DNA of 64,000 nucleotides from Alicyclobacillaceae bacterium (GTDB lineage Bacteria; Bacillota; Bacilli; Kyrpidiales; Kyrpidiaceae): NCBI GenBank assembly GCA_029961045.1, contig JASBVN010000020.1, positions 32,575 to 96,574 of the forward strand, read 5' to 3'. Shown piece by piece: positions 1 to 9,151 of this stretch (position 1 is its first letter; each line of letters starts with the position of its first letter). The notes under the pieces were generated by a model. It saw only the letters and a program-made list of their open reading frames with translations, ran no database searches and was not told where the DNA came from. The position numbers and the translations under genes were made by a program.

Positions 1-73
1 TCATGCCCATGATTCCTCGGACCTGGCCTTCAATGCGCTTCAGTCGGTTTTTCATGGCATCGGTATATTCCAT
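1..73 (-). CDS. CsoR/CstR-family transcriptional regulator, N-terminus only (truncated by window edge)
   Basis: Minus strand from ATG at 73 reads MEYTDAMKNRLKRIEGQVRGIMGM, matching the RLKRIEGQVRGI signature of the CsoR/FrmR/CstR family; not in ORF track because truncated. Confidence 0.85.
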   Translation of the reverse strand, partial: MEYTDAMKNRLKRIEGQVRGIMGM

Positions 74-170
74 GGTCGGACACCTCATTCATGACTATAC
101 CATACCCCGAAACGTTCCGCGACAGACGGGGCTATTCTCCGCCGGACCGCCTCGATCGACCACCGCCGGG

Positions 171-959
171 TCACACGTGAAAAACGGAGAACGCGGAAAT
201 CCACAACCTCAAGGTCGCAACGGCAATCAAAGCCGTGATCGCGTACCGGAGGGCGGCGGCCGGCACGCGATCCGACAGACGGGCGCCCAACTGGGCTCCC
301 GGAACCGATCCGGCCGCCAGGGCCAGAGAGAGGGTCCAAGGGATTTGTCCGGACAGCCCTTTGCCCAGCAAAGCCGCAGAAGAAGTGAGAAGGACGACGG
401 CCAAAGTGCTGCCCACCGTCACGCGCGTCGGAATGTCCAGCAGGTAAATCATGATGGGAACAAACAGGAAGGCGCCCGCCGCTCCCACGGCTCCTCCCGC
501 CAGGCCCACGACAAAGGCGATCCCGGCCGCGGCCCACCGATTGAACGGCACTTCATCGGCCGGACCGGACCATTCACGGTCCTTCTTCGGAACGAACATC
601 AGGACCAGCCCCGCAGTGGACAACACGGCAAACACCAATGTCAGAACGCCCGCATCGGCGAATTTCGACAGGTAAGCCCCCGCAAAACCGGCGACGGCCG
701 CGGTGACGCCCATCACCGCCGCCAGAGGACGGCTGATTCGTCCCCGACGCCGGTGCACCACCGCACCCGCGAGGGCGGCGAAAAAAACCTGCACGGTGCT
801 CATCGCCGCCACCGTTTTCATGTCATACGGCCCAATGCCCAGCCATTCGGGCACGAACAGCAACATCGGCACCATGACGATCGATCCGCCCAGACCGAGC
901 AATCCGGAGAGAAACCCCCCTGCGAAACCGAGAACCCCCAACACAACCGCGGTTTCCAT
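171..959 (-). CDS. TauE/SafE family sulfite/sulfonate exporter-like membrane protein
   Basis: Multi-TM, GxLSGLLGLGGSIVMVPML N-terminal motif and repeated GxxGGAVGAAGAFLFVPIM motif. Confidence 0.85.
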   Translation of the reverse strand: METAVVLGVLGFAGGFLSGLLGLGGSIVMVPMLLFVPEWLGIGPYDMKTVAAMSTVQVFFAALAGAVVHRRRGRISRPLAAVMGVTAAVAGFAGAYLSKFADAGVLTLVFAVLSTAGLVLMFVPKKDREWSGPADEVPFNRWAAAGIAFVVGLAGGAVGAAGAFLFVPIMIYLLDIPTRVTVGSTLAVVLLTSSAALLGKGLSGQIPWTLSLALAAGSVPGAQLGARLSDRVPAAALRYAITALIAVATLRLWISAFSVFHV

Positions 960-1019
960 CTCCCCTCCCCCTCTCTCCCCGGCCGGGGACGGCGGAACCG
1001 CCCCTTATAGAACCGCCCC

Positions 1020-2159
1020 TTATAAGCCGTGGTGCACCGCACACCGGTTCGGACCGATCTCCAGTTCGGCAGCCCGTTCGGAATCCACCGTCTCCTCCCC
1101 GCGATTGACGGCCACGATGGTTTCGAAATTCGGCGGCTTCTTCTGTCCAGTGGAGGCCTCCACCGTTGCCGTGAAAAGGCTTCGATCTTCCATTCGCATA
1201 ATCTCGTTGTTTCGGCGGATCGCCCCCAGTTCCGCCCCGACGAGGCCGCGCCCGTCCATCTCTTCTGGAGTGGAAAAATGGGCCGGCAAGACGTACGTGC
1301 CGTCGGGCAAGCCCGCGATGGTGCGGAACACCGTTTCGTACAACATCTCCGCCCACTCCCGGGCTTTGCCGCCGAGATCCGGGCGCCCCAATCCTCCGAC
1401 GAACACCGTGTCTCCGGAGAGAAAATAGCGTCCGTCGATCAGCAGGGAGGTCGACCCCGGCGTATGGCCCGGTGTGGGGATGGTCAAAACTTCCACCTCC
1501 ACGTCGCCCAGGCGAATCCGAGGATGTCGTTCGAGAGGTTCAAAGGTAATTCGAGCACCGGCGGCCTCCTCGGATGACAGGTAATAGACCGCACCGGTTT
1601 TCGCCGCCAGTTCCCGCCCTCCGGAAATGTGATCGGCGTGCAGGTGGGTGTCGATCACGCCGCGAATCTCCGCTCCTTCTGCTTTTGCGATCTCCAGATA
1701 CGGGGCGGTGTGCCGCGCGGGGTCTACCACCAACGCCTCGCCCCGGGAAACCAATACATAGGAGAGACACCCTTTGGCCGGCCGGTTGACTTGGTACAGG
1801 GTCATTCGCGAATCGGAGACCACCGGCAGGGCGTGGTAAAACTGACTCCACGCCCACATTCCGCCTTCCAAAGAAAAAGCATTGCGCCCGCGCTCCCGCA
1901 ACTGTTCGGCCACCCATTCCGAAGCGCCGCCTTTGGCGCAGACCACCACCACTTCGCCCGCATCTTCGGGGACGGAACGCCAAACTTCTTCTTCCTCGAG
2001 AAATGCAAAATACGGAACATTGATCGAACGCACCGAGCGGCCCTCGATCCTCCAGTCCCGGTATTCCTCCTCGTTGCGCACGTCCAGGATGAACACCGGC
2101 TCTCCCCGGAGAATTTTGCCGTACAACGCCGAGACGTCGATCACCGGTTTCCCGTTCAC
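1020..2159 (-). CDS. Rhodanese domain fused to ETHE1-like metallo-beta-lactamase (persulfide dioxygenase-like)
   Basis: N-terminal rhodanese (ILDVRNEEEY...VVVCAKGGAS) followed by MBL motif THLHADHISGG and GHTPGSTS. Confidence 0.85.
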   Translation of the reverse strand: MNGKPVIDVSALYGKILRGEPVFILDVRNEEEYRDWRIEGRSVRSINVPYFAFLEEEEVWRSVPEDAGEVVVVCAKGGASEWVAEQLRERGRNAFSLEGGMWAWSQFYHALPVVSDSRMTLYQVNRPAKGCLSYVLVSRGEALVVDPARHTAPYLEIAKAEGAEIRGVIDTHLHADHISGGRELAAKTGAVYYLSSEEAAGARITFEPLERHPRIRLGDVEVEVLTIPTPGHTPGSTSLLIDGRYFLSGDTVFVGGLGRPDLGGKAREWAEMLYETVFRTIAGLPDGTYVLPAHFSTPEEMDGRGLVGAELGAIRRNNEIMRMEDRSLFTATVEASTGQKKPPNFETIVAVNRGEETVDSERAAELEIGPNRCAVHHGL

Positions 2160-2183
2160 CGAACGCGCCTCCTTTCCAAAGCG

Positions 2184-2588
2184 TCAAAAACTCAGCGTGA
2201 CCTCTGCATCGAAGGCGTAATCGAGGAAAGTAGCCGCTCCGCCGATTTCCACCCCGTCGATCAGATCGGACGGCTCGATGCCCATCAAGTCCATCGTCAT
2301 TTGGCATCCGATCAACCGCACTCCGGAAGACTTCGCCAGATCGAGCAATTCCGGAATAGAGGGAACGCCCGAGCGGGCCAGCCGATCTTTGAGGTCTTCT
2401 TTGCCCGCCCCGGGGGCCAATTGGTGAATGCCCTGCCGGTGGATGATCCTCAGCCCGTCAAAGGTAAAAAATACGGCCGCCTCCGCCTCCATCGCCGCGG
2501 CGGCCGAGGCGATGTTCAGAACTTTGTACGCCGTTTCCACACTGCCCGACGAGGCGATAATCGCCACGCGCTTTTTCTTTTCCGCCAT
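2184..2588 (-). CDS. DsrE/DsrF-like family sulfur-trafficking protein
   Basis: Small alpha/beta protein, KKKRVAIIASSGSVETAYKVLNIA... and GCQMTMDLMGI cysteine motif typical of DsrE-like proteins. Confidence 0.8.
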   Translation of the reverse strand: MAEKKKRVAIIASSGSVETAYKVLNIASAAAAMEAEAAVFFTFDGLRIIHRQGIHQLAPGAGKEDLKDRLARSGVPSIPELLDLAKSSGVRLIGCQMTMDLMGIEPSDLIDGVEIGGAATFLDYAFDAEVTLSF

Positions 2589-2612
2589 CTTCCGGGTCCC
2601 TCCTCGACCGCT

Positions 2613-3182
2613 TTAAAAATCCTGTTCGATCGGCCCGTCCCACGCGATCATGCCCGGCACGACGTTTTTCACCCGAAGTCCCTTTTCGGCCAGTTGCCGG
2701 CAAGCCAAGTCGCTGCGCTGACCGGTTCGGCAAATGACGTACCAGGTCCGGCTCGGGTCGAGTTCCTCCAGCCGATCGTCCAGATCCCCGAGGGGAATGT
2801 TCCGCGCCCCGGGAATGTGGCCGAAAGCGTATTCCGCCGGCTCGCGCACGTCCAAAACCCGGACATCCTCGCGGGAGAGAGCTTCCTTCAGCTCCTCGCA
2901 GTCGGCGGTATCGGGAAACTGCTGCTCCTGTTTTTCTTCTTCCGGCAACGCCCGGCGCAGGTAGTGCCGGTACCGTCCTTCTTCCTCCCGCAATCCGATG
3001 TATTGGTGCCCGGTTCGCTGCGCCCAACCTTTGAGATCGGCTATGGAACCCCGGTCGGTTGCGACCACCTCGATCACGTCTCCCGGCCGGACCGTCTCCA
3101 TCGCCTGCTTCGTCTTCATGACGGGCAACGGACACGACAGACCTTCACAGTGGACGGTCAAATTGACCTTGATCTCTTTCAT
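2613..3182 (-). CDS. TusA domain fused to rhodanese domain
   Basis: CEGLSCPLPVMKTKQAM (TusA CPxP) then VLDVREPAEYAFGHIPGARNIPL...VICRTGQRS (rhodanese). Start chosen at MKEIKVNL after RBS. Confidence 0.88.
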   Translation of the reverse strand: MKEIKVNLTVHCEGLSCPLPVMKTKQAMETVRPGDVIEVVATDRGSIADLKGWAQRTGHQYIGLREEEGRYRHYLRRALPEEEKQEQQFPDTADCEELKEALSREDVRVLDVREPAEYAFGHIPGARNIPLGDLDDRLEELDPSRTWYVICRTGQRSDLACRQLAEKGLRVKNVVPGMIAWDGPIEQDF

Positions 3183-3297
3183 TCGCTTCCCTCCACGCCG
3201 AATATTACCTGTACGTGTATGGGTATTTAAGAATCGAAAGTGGACCCCTTTCGATCGGGTCCCTCTCCCCGGGCTCGGCCGGGCGGCCAAACGCCGC

Positions 3298-3621
3298 TCA
3301 AGCGGAAACTCCCGGCAACCCGTATTCCACATCCCCAGGCCAGCCCAACATGCCGCCCTCCATGTTCACCGCCTTGCGATACCCCATCTGTTCGAGAAAC
3401 AGACACACTCGTCCGCTGCGATTCCCCGACCGGCACACAAAGATCACCTCTTCGTCTCGGGGAATTTTATGGAGAGCGGCCGGGATCTCCCCCATGGGAA
3501 TGAGTTCGGCGCCTGGGATGTGCCCGGCAGCGTATTCCTCCGGCTGCCTTACGTCAATGATGCGGGGCCGGTCACCGGATTGAATCCGGTTCCACAGTTC
3601 TTCGGGAGTACATTCCAACAC
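3298..3621 (-). CDS. Single-domain rhodanese-like sulfurtransferase
   Basis: IIDVRQPEEYAAGHIPGAELIPMGEI...VFVCRSGNRSGRV. Confidence 0.88.
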   Translation of the reverse strand: MLECTPEELWNRIQSGDRPRIIDVRQPEEYAAGHIPGAELIPMGEIPAALHKIPRDEEVIFVCRSGNRSGRVCLFLEQMGYRKAVNMEGGMLGWPGDVEYGLPGVSA

Positions 3622-3678
3622 CTTTCGCCACCTCCTCCGCCGACCCCAATACCGGGTGGAGTATCAGCGACATGGTGA

Positions 3679-3707
3679 AGTATATACCCCATAGGGCATT
3701 TTGTCAA
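3679..3707 (-). promoter_or_regulatory. Sigma-A type promoter with CsoR/CstR-like operator in the spacer
   Basis: Minus strand TTGACA-N17-TATACT, with near-palindrome ATGCCCTATGGGGTAT (3684..3699) inside the spacer. Confidence 0.8.
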
Positions 3708-3864
3708 CCTCGGCTAGTCCAAATCAACTATGTTTCACTAGGGCGGATGAACCGGTTTGCCCTCGCATTCCCGGACCATCTCAGATTCCGCCGATTGACC
3801 CTGGGGAAATCTTTTCAGAACAGTAGACTGTTATAGTGGGAGATCGGCGTTGCTGGGAGGCGGG

Positions 3865-5283
3865 ATGATGCTCCTATTCGAGGAATTGGCCGGACGCAAC
3901 ATGCTGGTGCGCCAAGGACACCTGGTGTGGGACCAGATGGATCTGGAAAATATCGCCGAACGATTCGGAACGCCGTTGTATGTCTACTCGGAATTGCGTT
4001 TGCACCAAAACGCCCGACAATTGACAGAGGCATTTCGCCAACGAGGTATCGCCGCGGGCATCTTTTACCCCAGCCGGGCCTGCTCAAACCTCGCCATCCT
4101 CGAATCGATCCGCGCCACCGGGATCGGCGTGGAGGTGGATTCGACGGGAGAACTCATGAAAGCGCTGACGGCGGGTTTCACACCGGACCGCATTCTCGTC
4201 ACCGGGGCCGGAAAATCCCGTACCCTTCTCCAATTGGCCGTGGAACGGGGTGTCCGAGCCGTCAGCACCGATTCCGTCTCGGAACTGGAAACGGTGGCGG
4301 ACGTCGCCCGGGCGATGAGCCGCCGAATCAACTTATTGCTCGAAATTGACCCCGGATTGTCTTTTCCCCGTTATAAGCCGCCGACAACATATTATCTAAA
4401 ATCCGGGGCGGACCGCTACGACATCTTTCCGGTCATTGAACGGGCTTTGCAAACGGAACAGATTTGGATCAAGGGAATCCACCTGCAGGTGGGAGCTCAC
4501 ACCTGGACCCCCCATACCCTGTTGACCGCGGGACGGGTGGCGCTGGACATCCTAGACGAAATCGAACGGAACTTCGGGCTCATTCTGGATTGGATCTTTT
4601 TTGGGGGCGAACTGCCCGCCGCCCGAAACGACCTCGGGCTGTTCACCGCAGACGCAACGGCGGAGGAAGAGCATGACAACGACTCTTCCATCGCCGAAGC
4701 CCTGGCTCAACTATTGTCCGGTTTTCGCCGGCCGTTGACGGCGGTGTTCTCCCCGGGACGGCGGCTGGTGGACGACGCGGGAATCCTGTTGACCACCGTC
4801 CGGCAGGTCAAAACCAAATCGGTGCGGGACGAAGAAGGCAACGTGACCGACCTCGTCCACTGGCTCATTGTAGACGCAGGTTCCAACATCCTGTCCCATG
4901 CGGCCGACCGGACGGCGATCCATCCGGCCTGGTCCGTGACCCGGGCGGACCTCCGCCACGAAACCCGTTTCAAAATCGGCGGCCCCCTGTACGATCCCCG
5001 GGATTACTTCCGGTGCGGCACCCAGGGAAGTGAATACTACCTGTTGCCTGCAGAAACCCGTGCCGGCGACCGGCTGGCGTTTCTGGACGTCGGCGCCTAT
5101 TCCCTCGACTACATGTCCGAAGCCAACAGCCTTCCCCGGGCGGGAGCGGTCTTGATTCGCAAGAACGGGCATATGCACATGATCCGGCATCCGGATACTT
5201 ACCGCGACTTGATCGAGAGCGACGTATTTCCTGGGAAATACAAAAAGAAGCCCCGGAGTTCCACCCGGAGCATCAAACTGTGA
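3865..5283 (+). CDS. Diaminopimelate-decarboxylase-like (type III PLP fold) protein with substituted active-site residues
   Basis: LysA-like architecture (FGTPLYVYSE, SNLAIL, GIHLQVGA, SPGR, GAYSLDYMSEAN) but the PLP-lysine position is Arg and CESGD is YDPRD. Confidence 0.75.
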   Translation: MMLLFEELAGRNMLVRQGHLVWDQMDLENIAERFGTPLYVYSELRLHQNARQLTEAFRQRGIAAGIFYPSRACSNLAILESIRATGIGVEVDSTGELMKALTAGFTPDRILVTGAGKSRTLLQLAVERGVRAVSTDSVSELETVADVARAMSRRINLLLEIDPGLSFPRYKPPTTYYLKSGADRYDIFPVIERALQTEQIWIKGIHLQVGAHTWTPHTLLTAGRVALDILDEIERNFGLILDWIFFGGELPAARNDLGLFTADATAEEEHDNDSSIAEALAQLLSGFRRPLTAVFSPGRRLVDDAGILLTTVRQVKTKSVRDEEGNVTDLVHWLIVDAGSNILSHAADRTAIHPAWSVTRADLRHETRFKIGGPLYDPRDYFRCGTQGSEYYLLPAETRAGDRLAFLDVGAYSLDYMSEANSLPRAGAVLIRKNGHMHMIRHPDTYRDLIESDVFPGKYKKKPRSSTRSIKL

Positions 5284-5297
5284 AGCTATCCGCGTCT

Positions 5298-6254
5298 TCA
5301 CGGCCGCTCTGCACCGGCACGATCCGGTGAAACGCGGCCGCCGTTCGAATCGGGACCGGCATCGTCTTCGGCGATCCGGATCTTATATTTCGCATCCACA
5401 TATGTCGTTGCAGCGGGACGGACCACTACTTGGGGACAGATGTCTCCCTTTCCCGGAGCACGGGTCCGGTACAGCACCACCGCCTCATCCCCGCTGAAGC
5501 GAATGCCGGTAATCTCCAGGGCGTAACAACCGTTCGGCTTCTCTCCCCAGGTCAACGTCACCTCGTTTACTTTATCGTTCAACCTTTTGACTTCGAACGC
5601 AACCTCATCCGCCTTCCCTTCCGGCCGTTTCGCCGGAAAACCGGATTTCCAAGTGCCGTCGGGATCCATCCAAAGCAAAACCGCCCGCGACAGCATCGCA
5701 GCCGCACTCCCCCGGGTGACGGGGTCTTTCGGACGCACCGCATCCCCTTCGACCGGCATCACCCCGAAATAGGTCATAAACTGAATGTCGCTTCGATATG
5801 TGGGATCGATTTGATCTTCGTCCTGAAAAACACGGTAGACGAGCGGAACCACGGGATCGACTCCCTTCGCCGCAAGGGCCGTCCGCAAATAATGGGCGAA
5901 TTGTTCCCGGGTGACAGAGGCATGGGGATCGATGTCCTTGGGCAAATCTACTCCGCTCAACTTGCAGTCCAGAAACGCCTGGGTATACCAAACACCGTCT
6001 TGCACCCGCTCAAAATAATCTTCAACCTTCGGGGGAACAACAAAATAAGCGTGAAATCCGAACATGCTCTTGAACATTACGGCCATTTCAGCGTTCGTCA
6101 GGTATCCTTGCGGCACCGGAGCGGTCCAAGACCCGCTTTTCATCACCGGATGCCGACCGGTCGTATCCCCGGCTGCAGCCGGAACCCCGGCAATCGAAGC
6201 CGTCAAAAGGGCCGTTAGAACGCCGAGCGCCCCTCTCTTCCAAATTTTCATCAT
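5298..6254 (-). CDS. Secreted SLH-domain protein with PrcB-like C-terminal domain
   Basis: Signal peptide (GALGVLTALLTASIAGVPAAAG); VTREQFAHYLRTAL and DPVTRGSAAAMLSRAV resemble SLH repeats; C-terminal GCYALEITGIRFSGDEAVVLYRTRAPG resembles PrcB_C. Confidence 0.55.
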   Translation of the reverse strand: MMKIWKRGALGVLTALLTASIAGVPAAAGDTTGRHPVMKSGSWTAPVPQGYLTNAEMAVMFKSMFGFHAYFVVPPKVEDYFERVQDGVWYTQAFLDCKLSGVDLPKDIDPHASVTREQFAHYLRTALAAKGVDPVVPLVYRVFQDEDQIDPTYRSDIQFMTYFGVMPVEGDAVRPKDPVTRGSAAAMLSRAVLLWMDPDGTWKSGFPAKRPEGKADEVAFEVKRLNDKVNEVTLTWGEKPNGCYALEITGIRFSGDEAVVLYRTRAPGKGDICPQVVVRPAATTYVDAKYKIRIAEDDAGPDSNGGRVSPDRAGAERP

Positions 6255-6416
6255 TTCACCCCCTCATAATCGACTTGAACCCTTCCCCACCATCTTGACG
6301 TTCACACCGCTGAAATGGTTCCGCCAAGAAGACCCGAAAAGCATTACACAAAAATAAAAGCGGCTGTTGACCGCAGCCGCAGTCACAGCCGCTTCGGACC
6401 GAAACAAAGGAAGGCA

Positions 6417-7829
6417 TTACCGCACCACGATGTGGACCGGCCTGCCCAGCGCCACCTCGGCCGCCTCCATGATCACCTCGCCCAAGGTGGGGTGGGCGTG
6501 TATGGTGAGGGCGATGTCTTCCAGACTGGCTCCCATTTCGATGGCCAGGGCCCCTTCGGCGATCAAATCGGAAGCCGAAGGACCGACGATCTGGACCCCG
6601 ACGACCTCTCCGGAGGCCTTGTCGGCCACCACTTTGACAAAGCCTTCCGCATCGAGGAGAGACAATGCGCGACCGTTGGCCGCAAAGGGAAATTTGCCGG
6701 CGACCGCGTCGATCCCTTTCTCCTTCGCTTCCGCCTCCGTCAAGCCGACGGAGGCGACTTCGGGATCCGAAAACACAACGGCCGGGATGGCTTTATAATC
6801 CACCTCGCTGGGACGCCCGGCGGCCGCTTCCGCCGCCACCTTGCCCTCATACGCCGCTTTGTGCGCCAAAGCCGGCCCGGGAACCACGTCTCCGATGGCA
6901 AAAATGTGGGGAACACTGGTACGGCCTTGCCTATCCACTTGAATCCATCCTTTGTCGTCGGTGCGGACGCCTGCCTGATCCAGCCCCAATGCGTCGGTGT
7001 TGGGACGCCGTCCGACGGTGACCAGCACGTAGTCCGCTTCGAACCGGCGCTCCTCCCCCTTGACCGAAGCCACCACCGCCGCTCCGTCCGCCGTCTCCTC
7101 GACGCCTTGGACCATGGCGGACGTGACGACGGCCACCTTGTTCTTTTTGAGCCGGCGCTCCACAAACCTCACAACTTCCTTTTCAAAGGTCGGAAGGATC
7201 GAATCCGTTCCTTCCAATATCGTCACTTCCGAACCGAACTTCGCAAACATGCCGCCGAGTTCGATCCCGATGTATCCGCCTCCGACCACCGTCAGCCTTC
7301 GGGGGATTTCCTGGAGGGCCAGGGCTTCCGTCGACGAGATCACGCGGCCCCCGAAAGGCAAGGATTTCAATTCCACCGGCCGCGACCCGGTGGCGATAAT
7401 ACATTGGTTAAACCGGTACCGGGTCGCCTCGTATCCCCGGATGACCCGCACCTCGCGTTCGTTGACGAACAGCGCCTCTCCGGTCACCACTTCCACTTTG
7501 TTTCCCTTCAGCAGGCTCGCCACGCCGCCGGTGAGTCGATCGACGATCCCCTGTTTCCACGCCTGTACCTTCGCAAAATCCAACCGGACGTCGCCGACGG
7601 CAATCCCCATCTGGTCCAGGTTGCGGATGTTTTCGTACTGATGAGCGGCGGAGATCAACGCCTTCGAAGGAATACAGCCGACGTTGAGGCACACGCCGCC
7701 CAACTGATCCCGCTCTACGAGCGTGACTTTCTTGCCCAATTGAGCAGCCCGAATGGCCGCCACGTAACCGCCCGGCCCGCCCCCGATCACCAAAAGATCC
7801 ACTTCGGTGGTAAATTCTCCTACAACCAT
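6417..7829 (-). CDS. lpdA: Dihydrolipoyl dehydrogenase (E3)
   Basis: GGGPGGYVAAIRAAQLGKKV, redox motif GGVCLNVGCIPSKALI, ...HAHPTLGE C-terminus. Confidence 0.95.
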   Translation of the reverse strand: MVVGEFTTEVDLLVIGGGPGGYVAAIRAAQLGKKVTLVERDQLGGVCLNVGCIPSKALISAAHQYENIRNLDQMGIAVGDVRLDFAKVQAWKQGIVDRLTGGVASLLKGNKVEVVTGEALFVNEREVRVIRGYEATRYRFNQCIIATGSRPVELKSLPFGGRVISSTEALALQEIPRRLTVVGGGYIGIELGGMFAKFGSEVTILEGTDSILPTFEKEVVRFVERRLKKNKVAVVTSAMVQGVEETADGAAVVASVKGEERRFEADYVLVTVGRRPNTDALGLDQAGVRTDDKGWIQVDRQGRTSVPHIFAIGDVVPGPALAHKAAYEGKVAAEAAAGRPSEVDYKAIPAVVFSDPEVASVGLTEAEAKEKGIDAVAGKFPFAANGRALSLLDAEGFVKVVADKASGEVVGVQIVGPSASDLIAEGALAIEMGASLEDIALTIHAHPTLGEVIMEAAEVALGRPVHIVVR

Positions 7830-7830
7830 G

Positions 7831-9132
7831 TCACACCTCCAAGGTCAACAATTCGGGATCTTCCAGCAGCTGTTTGACGTAATTCACATATCGCTGGGCC
7901 GTTGCGCCGTCGATCAACCGGTGATCGAAACTGAGAGACAAGGCCATGACCGGAGCGATCACCACCTGGCCGTCGCGGGCGACCGGCTTTTCAGTGATCC
8001 GGCCGATTCCGAGGATCGCCACTTCCGGATAGTTGATCACCGGCGTAAAGAACAGCCCGCCCGCCGCCCCGATGTTGGTAATGGAAAACGTTCCGCCTTT
8101 CATTTCGTGAGGCGCGAGCTTGCCCGTCCTAGCCCGTTCCGCGAGATCCCGGATCTCGGCCGCGAGGGTCCAAATGTTCTTCCGATCCGCCTCTTTGACC
8201 ACGGGAACCAACAGGCCCCGTTCGGTATCGGTGGCGATGCCAATATTATAATATTTCTTAAAGACGATTTCATCCTTTTCATCGTCGATGGAGGCGTTTA
8301 ATTCGGGATACTGCCGGAGTCCGGCGACGGCCGCTTTGACGACAAACGGCAAATACGTCAATTTCACGCCCTTTTGTTCCGCCAGTCCTTTGGCCCGCTC
8401 CCGAAGAGCCACCAGTTTCGACACGTTCGCCTCGTCCATTACCGTGACGTGGGGGGCGGTGTAAACCGATTTGACCATCGCCTGGGCGATCGCCCGGCGG
8501 ATACCGGCAAGGGGCACCCGTTCCTCGAGATCCGCGCCCCGTGGCCCCTCGGGCCCCGCTACCGGGACGGAAGGGCCTTCCGGCATGGACGCACCGGCCT
8601 CCAAGTACCGGAGAACATCCTGACGGGTGATCCTCCCGTTTCGCCCCGTACCGGTCACCTTGGTCAAATCGACCCCCTTCTCCCGGGCGAACCGGCGTAC
8701 ACCGGGGGTCGCCAAAACCGAACCGGGCCTGCCGCTCGCTTCCCCTCCGTTGGCGGGCTCCGCCTTTCGCGGAGGCGCCTCCCCAGCGACAGCATTCACC
8801 TCCGCCTTGGAAGTCTCACCGCCCGGACCGGCCACCGCACCGTCCCGCCGTCCGGGAGCTCCCGCGGCTGCCCCCCCTCCGGACGAAGATTCCGCGACAT
8901 CGAAAACAATCAGCGGATCGCCGACCACGGCGATCTTTCCCGCCGGCACCTTGATCTCCCGGACCGTCCCTTTCACAGGACTGGGGATTTCGACCACCGC
9001 CTTGTCGTTTTGCACTTCGCACAAGGGTTGGTCTTCTTCCACCACATCCCCCGCTTGCACCAGCCACCGCACAATTTCGCCCTCATGAATCCCTTCCCCG
9101 ATATCTGGAAGCCGGAATACGTATTCGGCCAA
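7831..9132 (-). CDS. pdhC: 2-oxo acid dehydrogenase dihydrolipoyllysine acyltransferase (E2)
   Basis: Lipoyl domain (VQNDKAVVEIPSPVKG), E3-binding domain, catalytic FDHRLIDGA. TTG start at 9132 preceded by GGAGGGAG. Confidence 0.93.
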   Translation of the reverse strand: MAEYVFRLPDIGEGIHEGEIVRWLVQAGDVVEEDQPLCEVQNDKAVVEIPSPVKGTVREIKVPAGKIAVVGDPLIVFDVAESSSGGGAAAGAPGRRDGAVAGPGGETSKAEVNAVAGEAPPRKAEPANGGEASGRPGSVLATPGVRRFAREKGVDLTKVTGTGRNGRITRQDVLRYLEAGASMPEGPSVPVAGPEGPRGADLEERVPLAGIRRAIAQAMVKSVYTAPHVTVMDEANVSKLVALRERAKGLAEQKGVKLTYLPFVVKAAVAGLRQYPELNASIDDEKDEIVFKKYYNIGIATDTERGLLVPVVKEADRKNIWTLAAEIRDLAERARTGKLAPHEMKGGTFSITNIGAAGGLFFTPVINYPEVAILGIGRITEKPVARDGQVVIAPVMALSLSFDHRLIDGATAQRYVNYVKQLLEDPELLTLEV

Positions 9133-9151
9133 TCGGGCTCCCTCCTTTGCG

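Noticed and set aside
6315-7877. 520-aa plus-strand ORF
   Set aside because: Antisense shadow of lpdA
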